Part shown: positions 19,775-30,902 of the stretch, one piece after another
How positions within the stretch are numbered: the first letter of the stretch is position 1
How the letters are laid out: every line of letters begins with the position of its first letter
Assembly (NCBI GenBank): GCA_012932865.1
Contig: SAXG01000001.1
Span: 1,601,693-1,665,692 of the forward strand
DNA: 64,000 bases
From: Amylostereum areolatum
Lineage: Eukaryota > Basidiomycota > Agaricomycetes > Russulales > Stereaceae
Direction of reading: 5' to 3'
The notes under the pieces: model-generated
What the model was told of the DNA's origin: nothing
Database searches by the model: none
The model's input: only the letters and a program-made list of their open reading frames with translations
Position numbers and translations under genes: made by a program

Positions 19775-22760
19775 AGGAGCATCTTTCAGGCTGCTTCCCC
19801 TTTTAGCGTTGAGATCTTCCTCTGCACCTAGAATATTGTGGTTCTTCCCATAGTGGTGGAGGTGGACTAGGATTGTGCGCCTGTGGCTGCACCCCTGCAT
19901 TATCATGTGAGGGTTCCTGTCTCCTTTTGGAAGGTTGAATAAGAGGACAATTATTAGATGTATTATCATTGTCATCGATAAGAGGAATATCCTCAGTTTG
20001 TTCTGTTCCAGGCACATTACTAGGCAGCCATGTAGAACAATGTTTTGTCGCAGTAGGACATTTTGGAAACAGTGTCTCATCAAAGAGTGCATGTGCCGAT
20101 GTAAATACCATGTCATTTAGTGCACACATAAAAATATTGCCATGGCCACCAGGTGCAATGCCCAGATATGTCATTAACTCCGACTTTGGCAACATTTTGT
20201 TCTTGCGTGCTTTGTCAGGAATTTTAACATAGGCACCACAGCCAAACACGTGGAAGTGATTAATGCGTGGCGGTTCTCTAGTGAGAATCTGGTAAGGAGT
20301 CTGCCAAGAACAACAATGAAGAGGCGTACAGTTGTACAAATGTACAGCGTGCTGGATGGCGAATTCCCATCAAGATTGGGGAATACAAGCTTCAAGCTGA
20401 AGGCTCTCAGACTTTTCTATGAGTGTCCGATTAAGATGTTCAGCATGGCCATTTTGCTGATGCGTGTAAGGCACGCTAGTAAAGATCTTTATTCCTTGGT
20501 CCAAAATCTCTTTGTGAAAAGCTTTATAAAGTGTGGTCATCAAGAAAGACAATGATCCACTTGAACTTGTGATACGAGATCACAGGGAACTTTTGCAAGT
20601 CTGAATGAACCAACTCGAAGGGTTTTGAAGCCCGACAAGTATTGGCAGGGAATAGATGCATAGGCCTTTTTCCCACTGCACAACCAGGGCATATCAGTTC
20701 TTCCGAAGGAAAGTCAATCAATGGAAATCCATCCATGTGATTGCGCACTTGACGCAGCGCTTCACGAGATATGTGTCCAAAGTGACAATGCATAATATTA
20801 TAGTCCACAAAGTAGACATCTCCTTGTAATAGGTTTGTGGAAGGAGTAGGAGCAATTTTGGCAATGTATGAGATATTGCCTGGAAAGCGTGTAGACACCT
20901 TTAAAAAGGCTTTATTTGTCTTACGCTCGTAGAATTCTAAATGCTGTGCATCACAAGGATTCCGAGTTGAAGTAGGTGGCCCATTGAAATAAGGCACACT
21001 GATAACTCTGCAATGTACACAACCGGCGCAAGGCGCACAGTTTGTGTTCTACCACTATTCTCTAGCTGATGCAAGAGAACTGTTTCTTGTCCCATTCCAT
21101 AGGTAGTACCCATTGCGGTAGCGATAGGAATATAATCCTTTTTGGAGAATTCCTCAAATTCAATGAAGTCTGACATTTTATAAGTAAAATGTGAAGATGC
21201 GCCCGAGTCGATAAGCCAATACTCATATTTGTCACACTCTTTACTCTCACATCCTGAACATGCAGCAAATGAAGGCACATTTATTTGTCCAGTAACTAGT
21301 GGTACATTTAAACAATGCGCAGAATTAACATTCATACTCAAAGCTGCCAAAGAAGGTGCATTAGCATTGTTACCACTAGGAGAGAAAGAGACGGACTTAT
21401 CACCATGCGGGTCAGCACCGTCCTCTATGTTGTCATATTTACCATCGAGGTAAGGTTCATTGTCATTATAGATGCTAGGCAGACCTGTACCCTCTGGTCC
21501 CATCATTTTGACATCCTCAGCAGAAGGCAGGAGGGGTAGGAGGAGATGACGTTCAGCTGCGCTTGCTAGTGCGCTTATCATCGACTTCTTGAATTCTATC
21601 AGCAAGGTGCAAGGGGCCTGTGACTGGAGGAGCTTCATTGTCCCACCAATTGCCACCAATAAAATTAGGCGGCACAACCTCAGAGAGGGTGCGAAGACGC
21701 TCAGGAGTGACCTGGACTCCAATGCACTAAGCAAGGCTCAAAGAGCTCTTGAGTTTGGGGTCATAGGGGAAGGCCTCGTCAGGGTGCCTTATAACAGGCG
21801 GAGTGAGCGAGGGAACCCGACGATTGTTAGGTATGGAGGGAGTGGAGGCGATGGTAGGGGGACCAAGATGGAGGGAGTGGAGGCGATGGTAGGGGGACCA
21901 AGTGATTCAGGGTCCATGATGGTAGTGGCTATAGCTAGATGAGAGTGTTCACCTCCTTTCACATGCTTCCTCTTTCCTCCACGCTTGCCGTGTTTCTTCT
22001 TGTTGTCCTTTTCCTTGCTCCCATTATTCCCAGAGTTGCCAGACCCACTGCTGCCACTAGGGCACTGTTGGTCGCTAAACTGAGGGTCACTGTGCTTTTG
22101 CTTAACAGCAGAAAGCTTGTTGGCCTGCTGGCCGTCGGGCTTTCCCTTGTTCTTCTTGGTTGATTCCCAGGCATGGACAATAGACTGGTGTTTTTCGGCC
22201 ATTTTAAGGTCTTTTATATCTTTAGCCTGTCCAGCTATCTGGGAGACAAAGGCATAGGAGGAAGGGAGTTTGGAGAGTAGTAGGAGACAAATAATGGGCT
22301 CAGGGAGTTTGAGTCCCAACGATTCAAGATGCTGGACATGCATGTTAATCTTGTCGATGGCAGGAGCAGGATGAGTGTCCTGAGGAATGAAGACCTGAGT
22401 GGCGAGTCTGAACTTGTTGAAGATAGCCATGATACCAGGTTTGCCATGGTCCTTTTTGAGCGTGTCCCAAATGCTATAGGCAAAGAGCTTGTCTAGGACC
22501 GTAGAAGCAGTGGCAGGGGAAAGGCGAAGGCAAATAGTGCCCATTGCCTTATAGTTGTCTTCATCCCATTCCTTCATCTCTTTGGCCAGCTCATCTGGGA
22601 TTTTGGTGGGCTTTACATCAATGTTCACAGGCACTTTTGGTTTAGTCTTGGCAATTACCGATCAGAGACCTTGAGACATAAGGTAGGATTTCATCATGGA
22701 TGACCAGACGTAGTTGGCTCCATTAAGGACAGGGATGAGGTTGACAAGAGCAGAAAACAT
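19775..22760 (-). pseudogene. Truncated Ty1/copia gag-pol, inactivated
   Basis: Read on the minus strand from ATG 22760, gag opens MFSALVNLIPVLNGANY, the usual copia gag start. It has an in-frame TGA at 22662-22664 (where relatives have Trp) and then a UBN2-type gag domain to about 21950, ending in a basic KKKHGKRGGKRK tract. Protease follows with the active site YWLIDSGASSHF (DSG at 21201-21209). A frameshift near 20950 leads into the gag-pre-integrase zinc region (MHCHFGHIS ... CPGCAVGK) and the integrase core (LVHSDLQ, near 20600). Another break near 20520 and a last piece (20339-19803; GCGAYVKIPDKARKNK) cover the integrase C-terminus. Reverse transcriptase and RNase H are absent: the coding sequence ends at the KDZ target site, and nothing copia-like is seen on the other side. 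A perfect 35-bp tandem duplication lies at 21833-21902. Confidence 0.85.
21833..21902. repeat. Perfect 35-bp tandem duplication
   Basis: Bases 21833-21867 are repeated exactly at 21868-21902, near the end of the copia gag. The length is not a multiple of three, so it shifts the frame. Confidence 0.9.
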
Positions 22761-23024
22761 GATAATATCTGTGGAGATGACCTCAGCAATATATTTTTAT
22801 AGCAGCTATAGTGGCATATCGCAAGACACCATTGTCCATAGTGGCGCCAAAGGCAGCACACTAGATGCTTGCGATGTGGCGCATAGCGATGTGGCGCATA
22901 GAGCAGCACACCGTTGTTTACAATGTCAAGCCATTTAAGGCGACATACAGGTGAGCTTATACTGTGAGCCAGATGACTGCAGCCACAAGGGTGCTGTCAA
23001 AGGCATCAAGCAGAGCCCATAACC
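22761..23024 (-). other. Copia 5' leader and primer-binding region
   Basis: Untranslated sequence between the 5' LTR and gag of the minus-strand copia. Right after the LTR end the minus strand reads ggttatgggctctgc, where a primer-binding site should lie. The motif gatgtggcgcatag is repeated in tandem near 22875-22903. No gene is seen. Confidence 0.5.
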
Positions 23025-23270
23025 TGTTGAGCAGGCTATCTGTGAGCTAGCTCGCTCCGCAGTACTCACCTGTGGAGGGTTTGCTTAAGAGGGCTTAGCA
23101 GTAGATTGAGCAAAGGAGTCAAAAGACTTGATATTCAGGGACGACATCTGTTGGCCTTATATACATGTAAATTGCCATATCATGTGATTACGTTACCAGG
23201 TATTGTGCAAGCTATAAGTACCCAGAGTTAGCTAGAATACTGCGCGCAAGCACTGCATGTGATTCCAACA
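23025..23270 (-). repeat. 5' LTR of the truncated copia element (246 bp)
   Basis: On the minus strand it begins TGTTGGAATCACATGC and ends GCTCAACA, so the ends are TGTTG...CAACA inverted repeats. It contains an inward TATA-like tatataagg near 23155. It sits inside the leader of an older gypsy copy: gypsy leader sequence resumes directly at 23271. The 3' LTR is missing, so no target duplication can be scored. Confidence 0.75.
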
Positions 23271-23832
23271 GAGGGAAGGGCAAAGTCAGTACCAGATGGG
23301 TACTACTACTACTACGCTACAGTACGTAGGGACAAGTTGTAGGGTGGTGCAAGAGAGTAAAGAGATCTTGAGCTTATGTCAGCAACGACTAGTGCGACAG
23401 CACCAAGTTACGACAAAGCTGACGGAGGGAGAGGATGACAGGGAGAGCTGATCAGACATGGCAATAGGATAAGGAAAAATAAGCAAAGTCGGTAGAATTG
23501 ACTAGTTTGAGATAGAAAATATGTACAGCGAGAGCCAGCCTTGTATACATGAGAGGAGAGAGACTTAGGTAAGCAACCGATACATGGCGATCAGTAAGCA
23601 GACCTAGTATAAGTAAGCAGTCGTATGTAAAAGAGCACAGCATGAGTCAGTATCGTACAGCATGAGTCAAGAGAAAGGAGTCAGACCCGGGCCGGGAGGA
23701 GTCACGTGGGCCCGGGCGGGATATAGCTAAACCGGGTCCAGGCTGAAGTGGAGCCAGACCGGTGATAAGCCGATAAGTCCTAAAGCATGTAATCAATGTA
23801 AAGTAAAAGAAAATTATAGACCATTTATGACA
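23271..23832 (-). mobile_element. 5' LTR and leader fragment of a Ty3/gypsy element
   Basis: The minus strand from 23832 (TGTCATAAATGG) to 23377 (TTGCTGACA) is a 456-bp LTR matching those of the full gypsy element at 55848-63636. It is followed by about 105 bp of the same leader (taagctcaagatctc, then the gtagtagtag tract) up to 23271, where the copia LTR begins. It carries the 20-bp internal duplication (tgactcatgctgta...) also present in the 3' LTR of the full element but absent from its 5' LTR. The body of this gypsy copy is lost. Confidence 0.85.
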
Positions 23833-23956
23833 GAGACAAACTGGGTGTCCTATCACCTTGTTTGCTGGGGAGAACTGTACTCGCCTAGTGGTGATACTTT
23901 GACATAGATTTGGCGGCTTGAAAAATGTGCTCCAGATGTTAACCTTGGTCAAGTAG

Positions 23957-24658
23957 TCAACTCTGCGCCGAAGATTGGATTTGATTGTTCGAGTGAGATC
24001 CAACATAAGTTCCTGAAGAAGCATTAGTGAAGATAAAGGATGAAGAACTGGGACTCACCGCCCAGCACTGAGAGGTCAAATTTGGCACATGACAAGTCAG
24101 GATATAAACAGTTTTGTCCATCATAATGCAGCCCTGATCTTGGACCAACATCTCTGGGAAGAAGGGTGGGTACTTTGTCCGCATCATATCTTGAAATACA
24201 ACATTCTGTCCAGTTGGATTTGTTCCCAGATCTGCGGTGTAGCCCTCCACATTCCATGAGAATGAAACTATAAAGTTGAAAGTCAAATGAGAATACCTGG
24301 ACTTACACTTTCTAGTATATGCATCTGCCATGTTCATAGCCATCTCCTTAGCTTTGCAAACCAACTCCGGCTCCCACTTAAATAAGTCGGGTATAACATT
24401 GGAGGCTGAGGGAGGCAATGAGACACCCTCTTTTGCGCAGAGATTCTCCTGGAATCAATAAAGCACATACTTGGCCAGATTTGAGGTAAAGTGTAGAATG
24501 AAGTTTGGCAGAAAGTTTTCCTTGGATACTAATGGAATAAGGCGAGAATTGGTAAAGGGAGGCTGTTTGTGAGTCATCCTAGACAAGGGACAAGATAATG
24601 GACCTGGATGGTGAAAGATGAACTTGCCAGCATATTGGAGGGAGCATTTCAGCAGCAC
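23957..24658 (-). pseudogene. Fragment of an unknown fungal gene
   Basis: On the minus strand two coding-like stretches occur: 24658-24455 (ends NLAKYVL) and 24418 downward (NVIPDLFKWEPELVCKAKEMAMNMADAY). A GT-AG intron fits near 24303-24260. The next segment reads FSWNVEGYTADLGTNPTGQN and DQGCIMMDKTVYIL, up to a gtgagt donor near 24060. I do not recognise a domain. Both ends run into mobile elements, so this is probably a broken passenger or an unrecognised element gene. Confidence 0.35.
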
Positions 24659-24675
24659 ATGTTGATGGATGCCAT

Positions 24676-24981
24676 TGTCATGGTTCGCCCTTTTGCTCTG
24701 CTTTTTTCTTGCTTTCTCGCACTATCTGATCACACACTTGTGGATTAATCTTCTTTGATGACATCACTGATGTGCCCCTTGGTCTGTGCACATTCCCTTC
24801 CTAGTATATATAGCTGGCCTGCTTGTATCTAGTTCCTTAGTCTTTTCTTCTAGTCTTTACCGGCTTAGAGTGCAATGTACTGTTTCTCCCTTGTCCACTG
24901 ATTCCCCCTTTCCCTGAGCCACTGCCTGCATCGTGACTTAGAAGGCTATTGGACGTATTCCTTAGTTGGTCATTCTTGACA
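24676..24981 (+). mobile_element. Solo LTR, 306 bp, with GCCAT target duplication
   Basis: Begins TGTCATGGTTCGCCC and ends TTCTTGACA. It is flanked by gccat at 24671-24675 and 24982-24986. It carries a tatatata box near 24815. It is the same length as, and closely similar to, the solo LTR inside the gypsy gag at 57696-58001. Many differences are C/T or G/A. Confidence 0.9.
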
Positions 24982-25065
24982 GCCATGATAGTGCGGCCGG
25001 CTGGCTCTATGACGATTTCCCTAGTAGTGATTTACCCGACAGCAATCTTTCCAGCGGCGACTTTC

Positions 25066-25498
25066 TGTTGAAGTCGCAGTTGAAGGGGCTAGCCAACTAG
25101 CTAGGGACGCTCAGAACTGACACAAACAGTGGATTGCTGCAGCACAGAATGAGCGACTGAGAAACAAGACAGAAACGAGCAAAGGGCATACCTGCAGAAT
25201 GAGCACACACATGTGGCTGCAGGTAGAGGCCACGGAGCGTGGGAGGAAACTCGGAATAAGCCGAGAATCGACCTAAAGCGGTAACTAACTCGAAACTGAA
25301 GCTAGGGAAGCTAGCTCAGGCTGAACTGTAGTAAGTACAGTACAAATGGGTACAGTAGGTGAAGTGGAGAGGGTATGTATAGGGTATAGACGCGGAATGA
25401 GGCAATAATAAGGTGAATGGAGCGGAATAGAAGCGAATAGAAGGGTGGTACAACGGAACAAAGGCGTGGAAATCAGACATAAAGGAATATCTTCAACA
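25066..25498 (-). repeat. 3' LTR of the copia element, unit 1 (433 bp)
   Basis: On the minus strand it starts TGTTGAAGATATTCC and ends GCGACTTCAACA. Upstream on the minus strand lies a polypurine tract (acgggggag), as expected before a 3' LTR. The left flank (cgactttc) is unique and does not occur at the unit 2 junction. Confidence 0.88.
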
Positions 25499-25517
25499 CT
25501 CCCCCGTGATGAGACGC

Positions 25518-28500
25518 CTACTCGAGTCCCATCATCTCCCTGCAGCGCACAACGCGCTCCCGAGGCAGCGCCTTCGTCAGGATGTCGGCCGGCATCTCGT
25601 TTGTCCCCACAAACTTGAGAACAATCCGGCCGGCCTCCACTTCGTCTCGCAGCCAGTAGAAGCGCAGGTCGAGGTGCTTCATGCGTCCATGATGCTCGGG
25701 ATTCTTCGAGACGTTGATAGACGACTGATTGTCCGAGTACAGGAGCGACGCGCCCTCGACTGTGTATCCAAACTCAGAGAGCAGGTTGCGCATCCAGACG
25801 ATCTCCTTGCCAGCCTCGACGGCAGCAATGTACTCCGCCTCGGTCGTCGACTGTGCGACGAGCGATTGGAGGCGAGAGCTCCAGCTGACAGCGCCAGAAC
25901 CAATGCGGACGAGATACCCGCCTGTGGAGCGGCCATTGTCGACGTTTCCGCCGTGGTCCGAGTCCGTGAACGTGGTGAACAGCTCGGAGTCGTCGCTCGG
26001 CCTATAAACGAGCTTCAAGTCCTTCGTACCCTGGAGGTACTTGAACAGATGCTGGACGGCGCGCCAATGCTGAGGACCTGGGTCCGAGATGAAGCGGCAC
26101 AGGTTGGAGACGGTGTAGGCGATGTCTGGACGGGTAGCAGTCGCGATGTAGAGCAGGGAGCCGACGGCGCTGCCATAGGGCACCTTCTGCATGAATTCGC
26201 GCTCCGACGCGTTCTGGGGCGACATAGCCTTCGTCAGACGCGAGCCAGGAAGCATGGGCGTGGTGACAGGGTGGCAGTCGGCATGGTTGTAGCGTCCAAG
26301 CGTGTCGACGATGTACTGGCGCTGGGAGAGGAAGAGGGTGCGCAGAGAGTGGTCTCGAGTGATGTGGATGCCAAGGAGGAAGGAGGTGGGGCCGAGGTCT
26401 CGCAGCTTGAAGTGCGTGCGAAGAGTGGTGATGATCTCGTCGAGAACGGGCTCCGAATTTGACGCTAGGGTCCCATCGTCGACGAAGACAGGGAGGAGAA
26501 CGCGCACGGCGTCGCGCTGAAGCACGTAGATCGACGCGTCGCTGTAGATGCAGCGGAATCCCATCTTGTCGCACAGGACCTCCATCAGCTTGATCTTCCA
26601 CAGGCGAGCGGCCTGCTTGAGGCCGTAGATCGACTTCTGCAGCTTGCAGACCGCGCCAGGAGGACCCTCCTCGAAGCCTTCAGGCTGCTTCATGTAGACC
26701 TCCGCATCGAGGTCGCCATTGATGAAGGCATGGGAGATGTCGATGGAGCGCAGGTGGAGATCCTCGACGGCGGCGAGGGCGAGGACAGTGCGGATGGCCT
26801 GGAACTTGGCAGTGGGAGCGAAGGTCTCGAAGTAGTCGAAGCCAGGACGCTGGGCAAAGCCCTTCGCGACGACGCGCGCCTTGTAGCGCTCGATGGAGCC
26901 GTCCTCCTTGCGCTTGACCTTGAACACCCAGCGCGATGCGACGGCGTGCGCGCCAGGGGGAAGGGAAGCGATAGACCAGGTGCCATTGGCTGCATGCGCG
27001 TCGAGCTCCTCTCGACACGCTGCAAGCCACATCTCCGCGTCCGGACGCTGCATAGCCTGCCTGTAGGAGAGCGGCTCGCCGTCTGCGGATAGAAGGGCAG
27101 TCTCCAACGCGGTGTGGATGGCAAAGGCGGCCTCAGGCGTCTCCTGCGCAAAGTAGACGTCGTCATTCGCCCACGGCTCAGGAGAGTCGCTGTGAGCATC
27201 GTCCTCCTCGTCGGATTCGACTGCAGGAAGCGGCTCGCGCACTTTCGCCTTGGAGGGCACTGGTTGAGGCTGCCAGCTGTTCGATCGCGCCTTGACCACG
27301 GCGTCGCGCGTGCTACGGCGCAGAGGACCGGTGGGCGAGGCGGCGCGCTTCCTCCCTCGAGGAGCAGGCCGCGAAGGACCCGCATGTGGAGAGGGAGGTG
27401 CAGGATCGGCTGCAGGCAGCGCAGGAGCGGGATCGGCCGCATCCTGATCGACATCATGCTCGTGCTCATCAGCAGGCGGAGCTGGAGGCAGATCAGACTC
27501 GTCTTGCTCAGCAGAGGACGAGTCGTCGTCTCCCCCGGCATCCAGCACCGGCTGAGAGGGAGCAGGCTCCGATGGAGGCGGAGGAGGGAAGAGGGGAGCG
27601 GAAGGCGAGGGCAGGAGCGGCTTGTTGAGCCTGGAGCGAGGGAAATCGCGCTCATCAAAGTCGGCGCGCTCGCAAATGATGACCTTCTTCGCTATAGGGT
27701 CCCAGAACTTCCAGCCTTTGTACCCCTCCGGATACCCGATGAAGGCGGCCTTCACCATGTGCGGCTGCAGGCCCTTGCGCTTGTCGCGCTGGATATGGAC
27801 GTATGCGGTGCATCCCCACACGCGCAGACGACTCACATCCGGCTTGGACCCGTGCCAGAGCTCGAAGGGCGTGGTGTGCGCCTTGATAGCGGCGGTGGGA
27901 AGGCGGTTACGGACGTGGATGTAGGCACTGAGCGCTTCTCCCCAGAAAGACGCAGGCAGGCCGGACTCCGCAAGCATCGCGGTGACACCCTCCTCAATGG
28001 TGCGATTTGCACGCTCCGCCACGCCGTTCTGCTGAGGGCGATTGCGCGTCGTATGACGGCGCTCGATCCCGTGCAGCGAACAGAACTCGTCCATGTTGCG
28101 CCCCATGTACTCGCCCCCCTTGTCGTCCTGCAGCGCGAGCAGCTTCTCGCCTGTCTGCTTCTCGGCCCACGCTTTGAAGTCCTTGAACGCCTCGTACTGG
28201 TCCGACTTCTTGCGAAGCAGGTAGACGGCGTAGAAACGCGAGGCGGCGTCGATGTAGAGGACCCAGTAGCGATAGCCAGAGGCGGTGCGGACTGGAAGCG
28301 GACCGTGCAGGTCAGAGTGGACGAGGGCGAGGCGCTTTGTGTAGACGGTGGTAGAGGAGGGGAACGGGTCGGCATGCATCTTGCCAGCGAGGCAGGGCTC
28401 GCAGATAGGGTCGGGCTTCTCCAACGAGTTGAAGACGAGACCAGTGACGAGGTTCTCCCGCACTATGCGCTGGAGGCCAGCGTGGTTGAAGTGCGCAAGG

Positions 28501-28827
28501 CGGCGGTGCCATAGGGACGCGTCGAGAGGCGTAGAGGCGGCAAGCGCGGCGGAAAGGGCGTAGTGCGACGCTGTAGAGGTGGAACCATCGAGATAGGCAG
28601 TGTTCGCGTCGTTGATCGTTGCAGTGAACCACACTGCGCCGTCCTTAGCGAAGGAGACGCGGCTCCCCTTGATGGTGACGACGAACGCCTTATGCTTCGC
28701 AAGGTAGAGGACAGAGAGGAGATTATTGCCAAGATGGGGAACATGGAGGACTCTAGTAAACTCGACGGCGCCCTGCGCCTTTCCTGCTACAACCGGATTG
28801 AACACCACTGAACCGACACCTGCACTG
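25518..28827 (-). pseudogene. Ty1/copia pol, 5'-truncated (unit 1)
   Basis: A 1,096-codon open frame on the minus strand. Domains in order (residue numbers from the first Met): protease tail (LLSVLYLAK, ~40), gag-pre-integrase zinc region (WHRRLAHFNH ~98, CEPCLAGK ~140), integrase core with HSDLHG (~163), DDKGGEY and NGVAERANRTIEEG, an acidic proline-rich linker (~410-560), reverse transcriptase with FETFAPTAK and the catalytic FVDDGT (~775), RNase H with FTDSDHGG (~945) and STTEAEYIAAVEAG, stop before 25518. Gag, the protease active site and the 5' LTR are gone: the frame runs upstream only to 28827, where a TRIM solo LTR starts. The first Met is therefore not a real start. The interior is intact, so this copy died by truncation rather than decay. 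Long plus-strand open frames opposite it are GC-driven shadows. Confidence 0.93.
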
Positions 28828-29036
28828 TGTTGAAAACACAGAGGGACCTTCAGTCATAAAGTGAAACACAAAGTGGACTGGCCAGGGATTGAACCCAGGA
28901 CCTCCCATATTCTAGAAGGGTGCTCTAACCAACTGAGCTACCTGTCCGATAGTGGGAACAGGTTGGTAGTTGATATAGAGGATATCACTGAGCTCTGATT
29001 GTGTGCAACAGGCCAGGGCTTAGCCTTATTTCAACA
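28828..29036 (-). mobile_element. TRIM solo LTR joined to the copia truncation (unit 1)
   Basis: A 209-bp LTR of the tRNA-bearing TRIM family, TGTTGAAATAAGG...TTTTCAACA on the minus strand. Its 5-base flanks (cactg and aggag) do not match. This and its position at the broken end of copia suggest that the junction arose by recombination between TRIM LTRs. Confidence 0.85.
28874..28947 (-). tRNA. tRNA-like sequence inside a TRIM LTR
   Basis: The same 74-base cloverleaf as in the complete TRIMs, with one change in the T-arm stem (cagg instead of cggg side). See 30535-30608. Confidence 0.55.
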
Positions 29037-30241
29037 AGGAGTGACCTTGTTTTTTTCGGCCGCCTTGGCCACCCGCAAGAGGCTTCCAAAGAGGCATGGT
29101 GCCTTTGTGGTGGACTGAAGGCATTTTGCAAGACCAATGGTGGCAAGGCTTGTCATCTAGGTATACAATCATACCATCAAATGACTAAACACAAATAGTT
29201 AGAAAACACACTATCTCCATACAGATGCCATTGCCGCATACAGCATCTTCAAAGCTTGGGGACATTGACAAGGTGAACAGGGCTGCGGAAAGATGTGTCG
29301 TTGCTACGGCTTGCATAGTGAGTGCACTTGAGGGTGATGTGAGTGAGATGAATTTGAAGTTATTTGTCATAGTATTCAATGGTGGTGGTGGTGGTGGTGG
29401 TAAGTAGCAGGCACGACGGGGGCACTGGACCATGTCATAGGCTTATCCAGGCTGTTTGCCCTTGTTTGCTGGTGTTTATCACAGCCTGAGGCCACAGGCA
29501 GCTTTAGACTTTGCCACCTTACACCCACGGACCCTCATAGATCATCCTCTCTCTCAATGAATTATCTACCTCGTAGCATGGTGTTTTCTGCAAGCTCTCG
29601 TCAGGATGAAGGACTCAACCCTTGATGATAAGGAGATGACTCGGTATATACGGAACATGAGGCAGGAAGTGGTACTCCTAGGGATTCACACTTTCAATAA
29701 TTGGTATCTGCACTGTTTACGGTAGTTGCACTGCAAAAATTGCCTTGTCCACGGAGCCGATTGTGCCTCTTAACAATGTTGTCCATACTTTGGATGACAT
29801 TGACCCTGTAAATGACAAAGGCCTTCAACGATAGTGGGCGGAAGGAAGGGGAAGATGGTGATTCGACATTGGTGGTGGATCTTGCGAAGACAGATGGTGC
29901 AATGAGTGTGATTATTTCTCAGGTGCATAATTTTCTCACACTACATGCTCACAGATACATAGAACACTGTAGCAAAAATGTGTTGAGCAATGTAGTGTGC
30001 ACACTCCTCAGTTTGCCTAGTCCAACAAAAGTTTCAAAACATGTGTTATGGCCACACACAAGAAAATGAGGGGCTTCCCTTAAACACCCTGCCGGTGCAT
30101 AAAGTGTTTCTGCAAGCTAGTAACAGGCCTTGTAGTGCGGTCACATGCAAGTAGGTAAACTCGTCTTTTCAGGTGACCCAGTCTGGCCGCACAATTTCAG
30201 AGGTCTCCAATTTCCATAGTAGGGCCGCGGCTGGAAAATAA
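29037..30241. other. Unassigned sequence (unit 1)
   Basis: No recognisable gene on either strand; open frames are short and lack family motifs. A (ggt)n microsatellite lies at 29377-29400. A weakly coding-like stretch occurs near 29770-29930. The second copy is at 40364-41568. Confidence 0.4.
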
Positions 30242-30534
30242 GGAGCTTCACAGTGCCGTTTTAGAGGCCGTTTTAGAGCTCGTTTTCGAATCCGTTTTTG
30301 CGCACGTCTCAGAGGTCTCATTCCCACGGTTGAAGGTGAAATAGAAAAGTAAGATTTAAGGGTCACTTGAGGGAGAATTTCTATTGGTCCATGGGTAGAT
30401 ACTAGCTACGGCAAACTCCAGAAATAGACCCGCTTCAGCGTCGTTTGTTGAAATAAGGCTAAGCCCTGGCCTGTTGCACACAATCAGAGCTCGGTGATAT
30501 TCTCTATATCAACTACCAACCTGTTCCCACTATC

Positions 30535-30608
30535 GGACAGGTAGCTCAGTTGGTTAGAGCACCCTTCTAGAATATGGGAGGTCCTGGGTTCAATCCCCGG
30601 CCAGTCCA
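30535..30608 (+). tRNA. tRNA-like gene in the 5' LTR of TRIM copy 1 (loop implies anticodon AGA)
   Basis: The 74 bases fold by eye as a class I cloverleaf. The acceptor stem is ggacagg/ccagtcc with one A-A mismatch and discriminator A. The D-arm is gctc...gagc. The anticodon stem is ccctt/atggg with one T-T mismatch and loop ctagaat. There is a 5-base variable loop, and the T-arm is ctggg/cccgg with loop ttcaatc. The A box (tagctcagttgg) and B box (ggttcaatcc) of a Pol III promoter are present. Anticodon AGA would mean serine, but serine tRNAs carry a long variable arm and this lacks one, so a working decoder is doubtful. A TTTT tract near the LTR end could terminate Pol III. Confidence 0.65.
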
Positions 30609-30828
30609 CTTTGTGTTTCACTTTATGACTGAAGGTCCCTCTGTGTTTTCAACATGGTAGCAGCACCCGCCTTCATGATTACTGTTGGGCACAAGTGGCG
30701 AGTGCCTAAGATCACATCAGGCCTGGTCTTACGGGGGTGTGTTGAAATAAGGCTAAGCCCTGGCCTGTTGCACACAATCAGAGCTCGGTGATATTCTCTA
30801 TATCAACTACCAACCTGTTCCCACTATC

Positions 30829-30902
30829 GGACAGGTAGCTCAGTTGGTTAGAGCACCCTTCTAGAATATGGGAGGTCCTGGGTTCAATCCCCGGCCAGTC
30901 CA
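30829..30902 (+). tRNA. tRNA-like gene in the 3' LTR of TRIM copy 1
   Basis: Identical to the copy at 30535-30608, in the other LTR of the same element. Confidence 0.65.

Noticed and set aside
19775..22760. Copia continuing across the KDZ insertion into 7611-8083
   Set aside because: Translation of the left flank in all minus-strand frames shows no reverse transcriptase or RNase H motif, and the composition is AT-rich.
25506..28811. Long plus-strand open frames (318 and 466 codons) opposite the copia pol, repeated in unit 2 and in part in unit 3
   Set aside because: They are antisense to an intact copia pol with clear catalytic motifs. Their composition (Arg/Val/Leu-rich, no domain) is what GC-rich codon usage gives on the opposite strand.
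30535..30608. Functional nuclear tRNA-Ser gene
   Set aside because: The variable arm is too short for serine, there are stem mismatches, and every copy sits inside a TRIM LTR. I list it as tRNA-like only.
30446..30654. tRNA-derived SINE
   Set aside because: The 209-bp unit has TG...CA ends, occurs as direct pairs around a primer-site-bearing interior, and makes 5-bp duplications. That is LTR behaviour, and there is no poly-A or simple-repeat tail.
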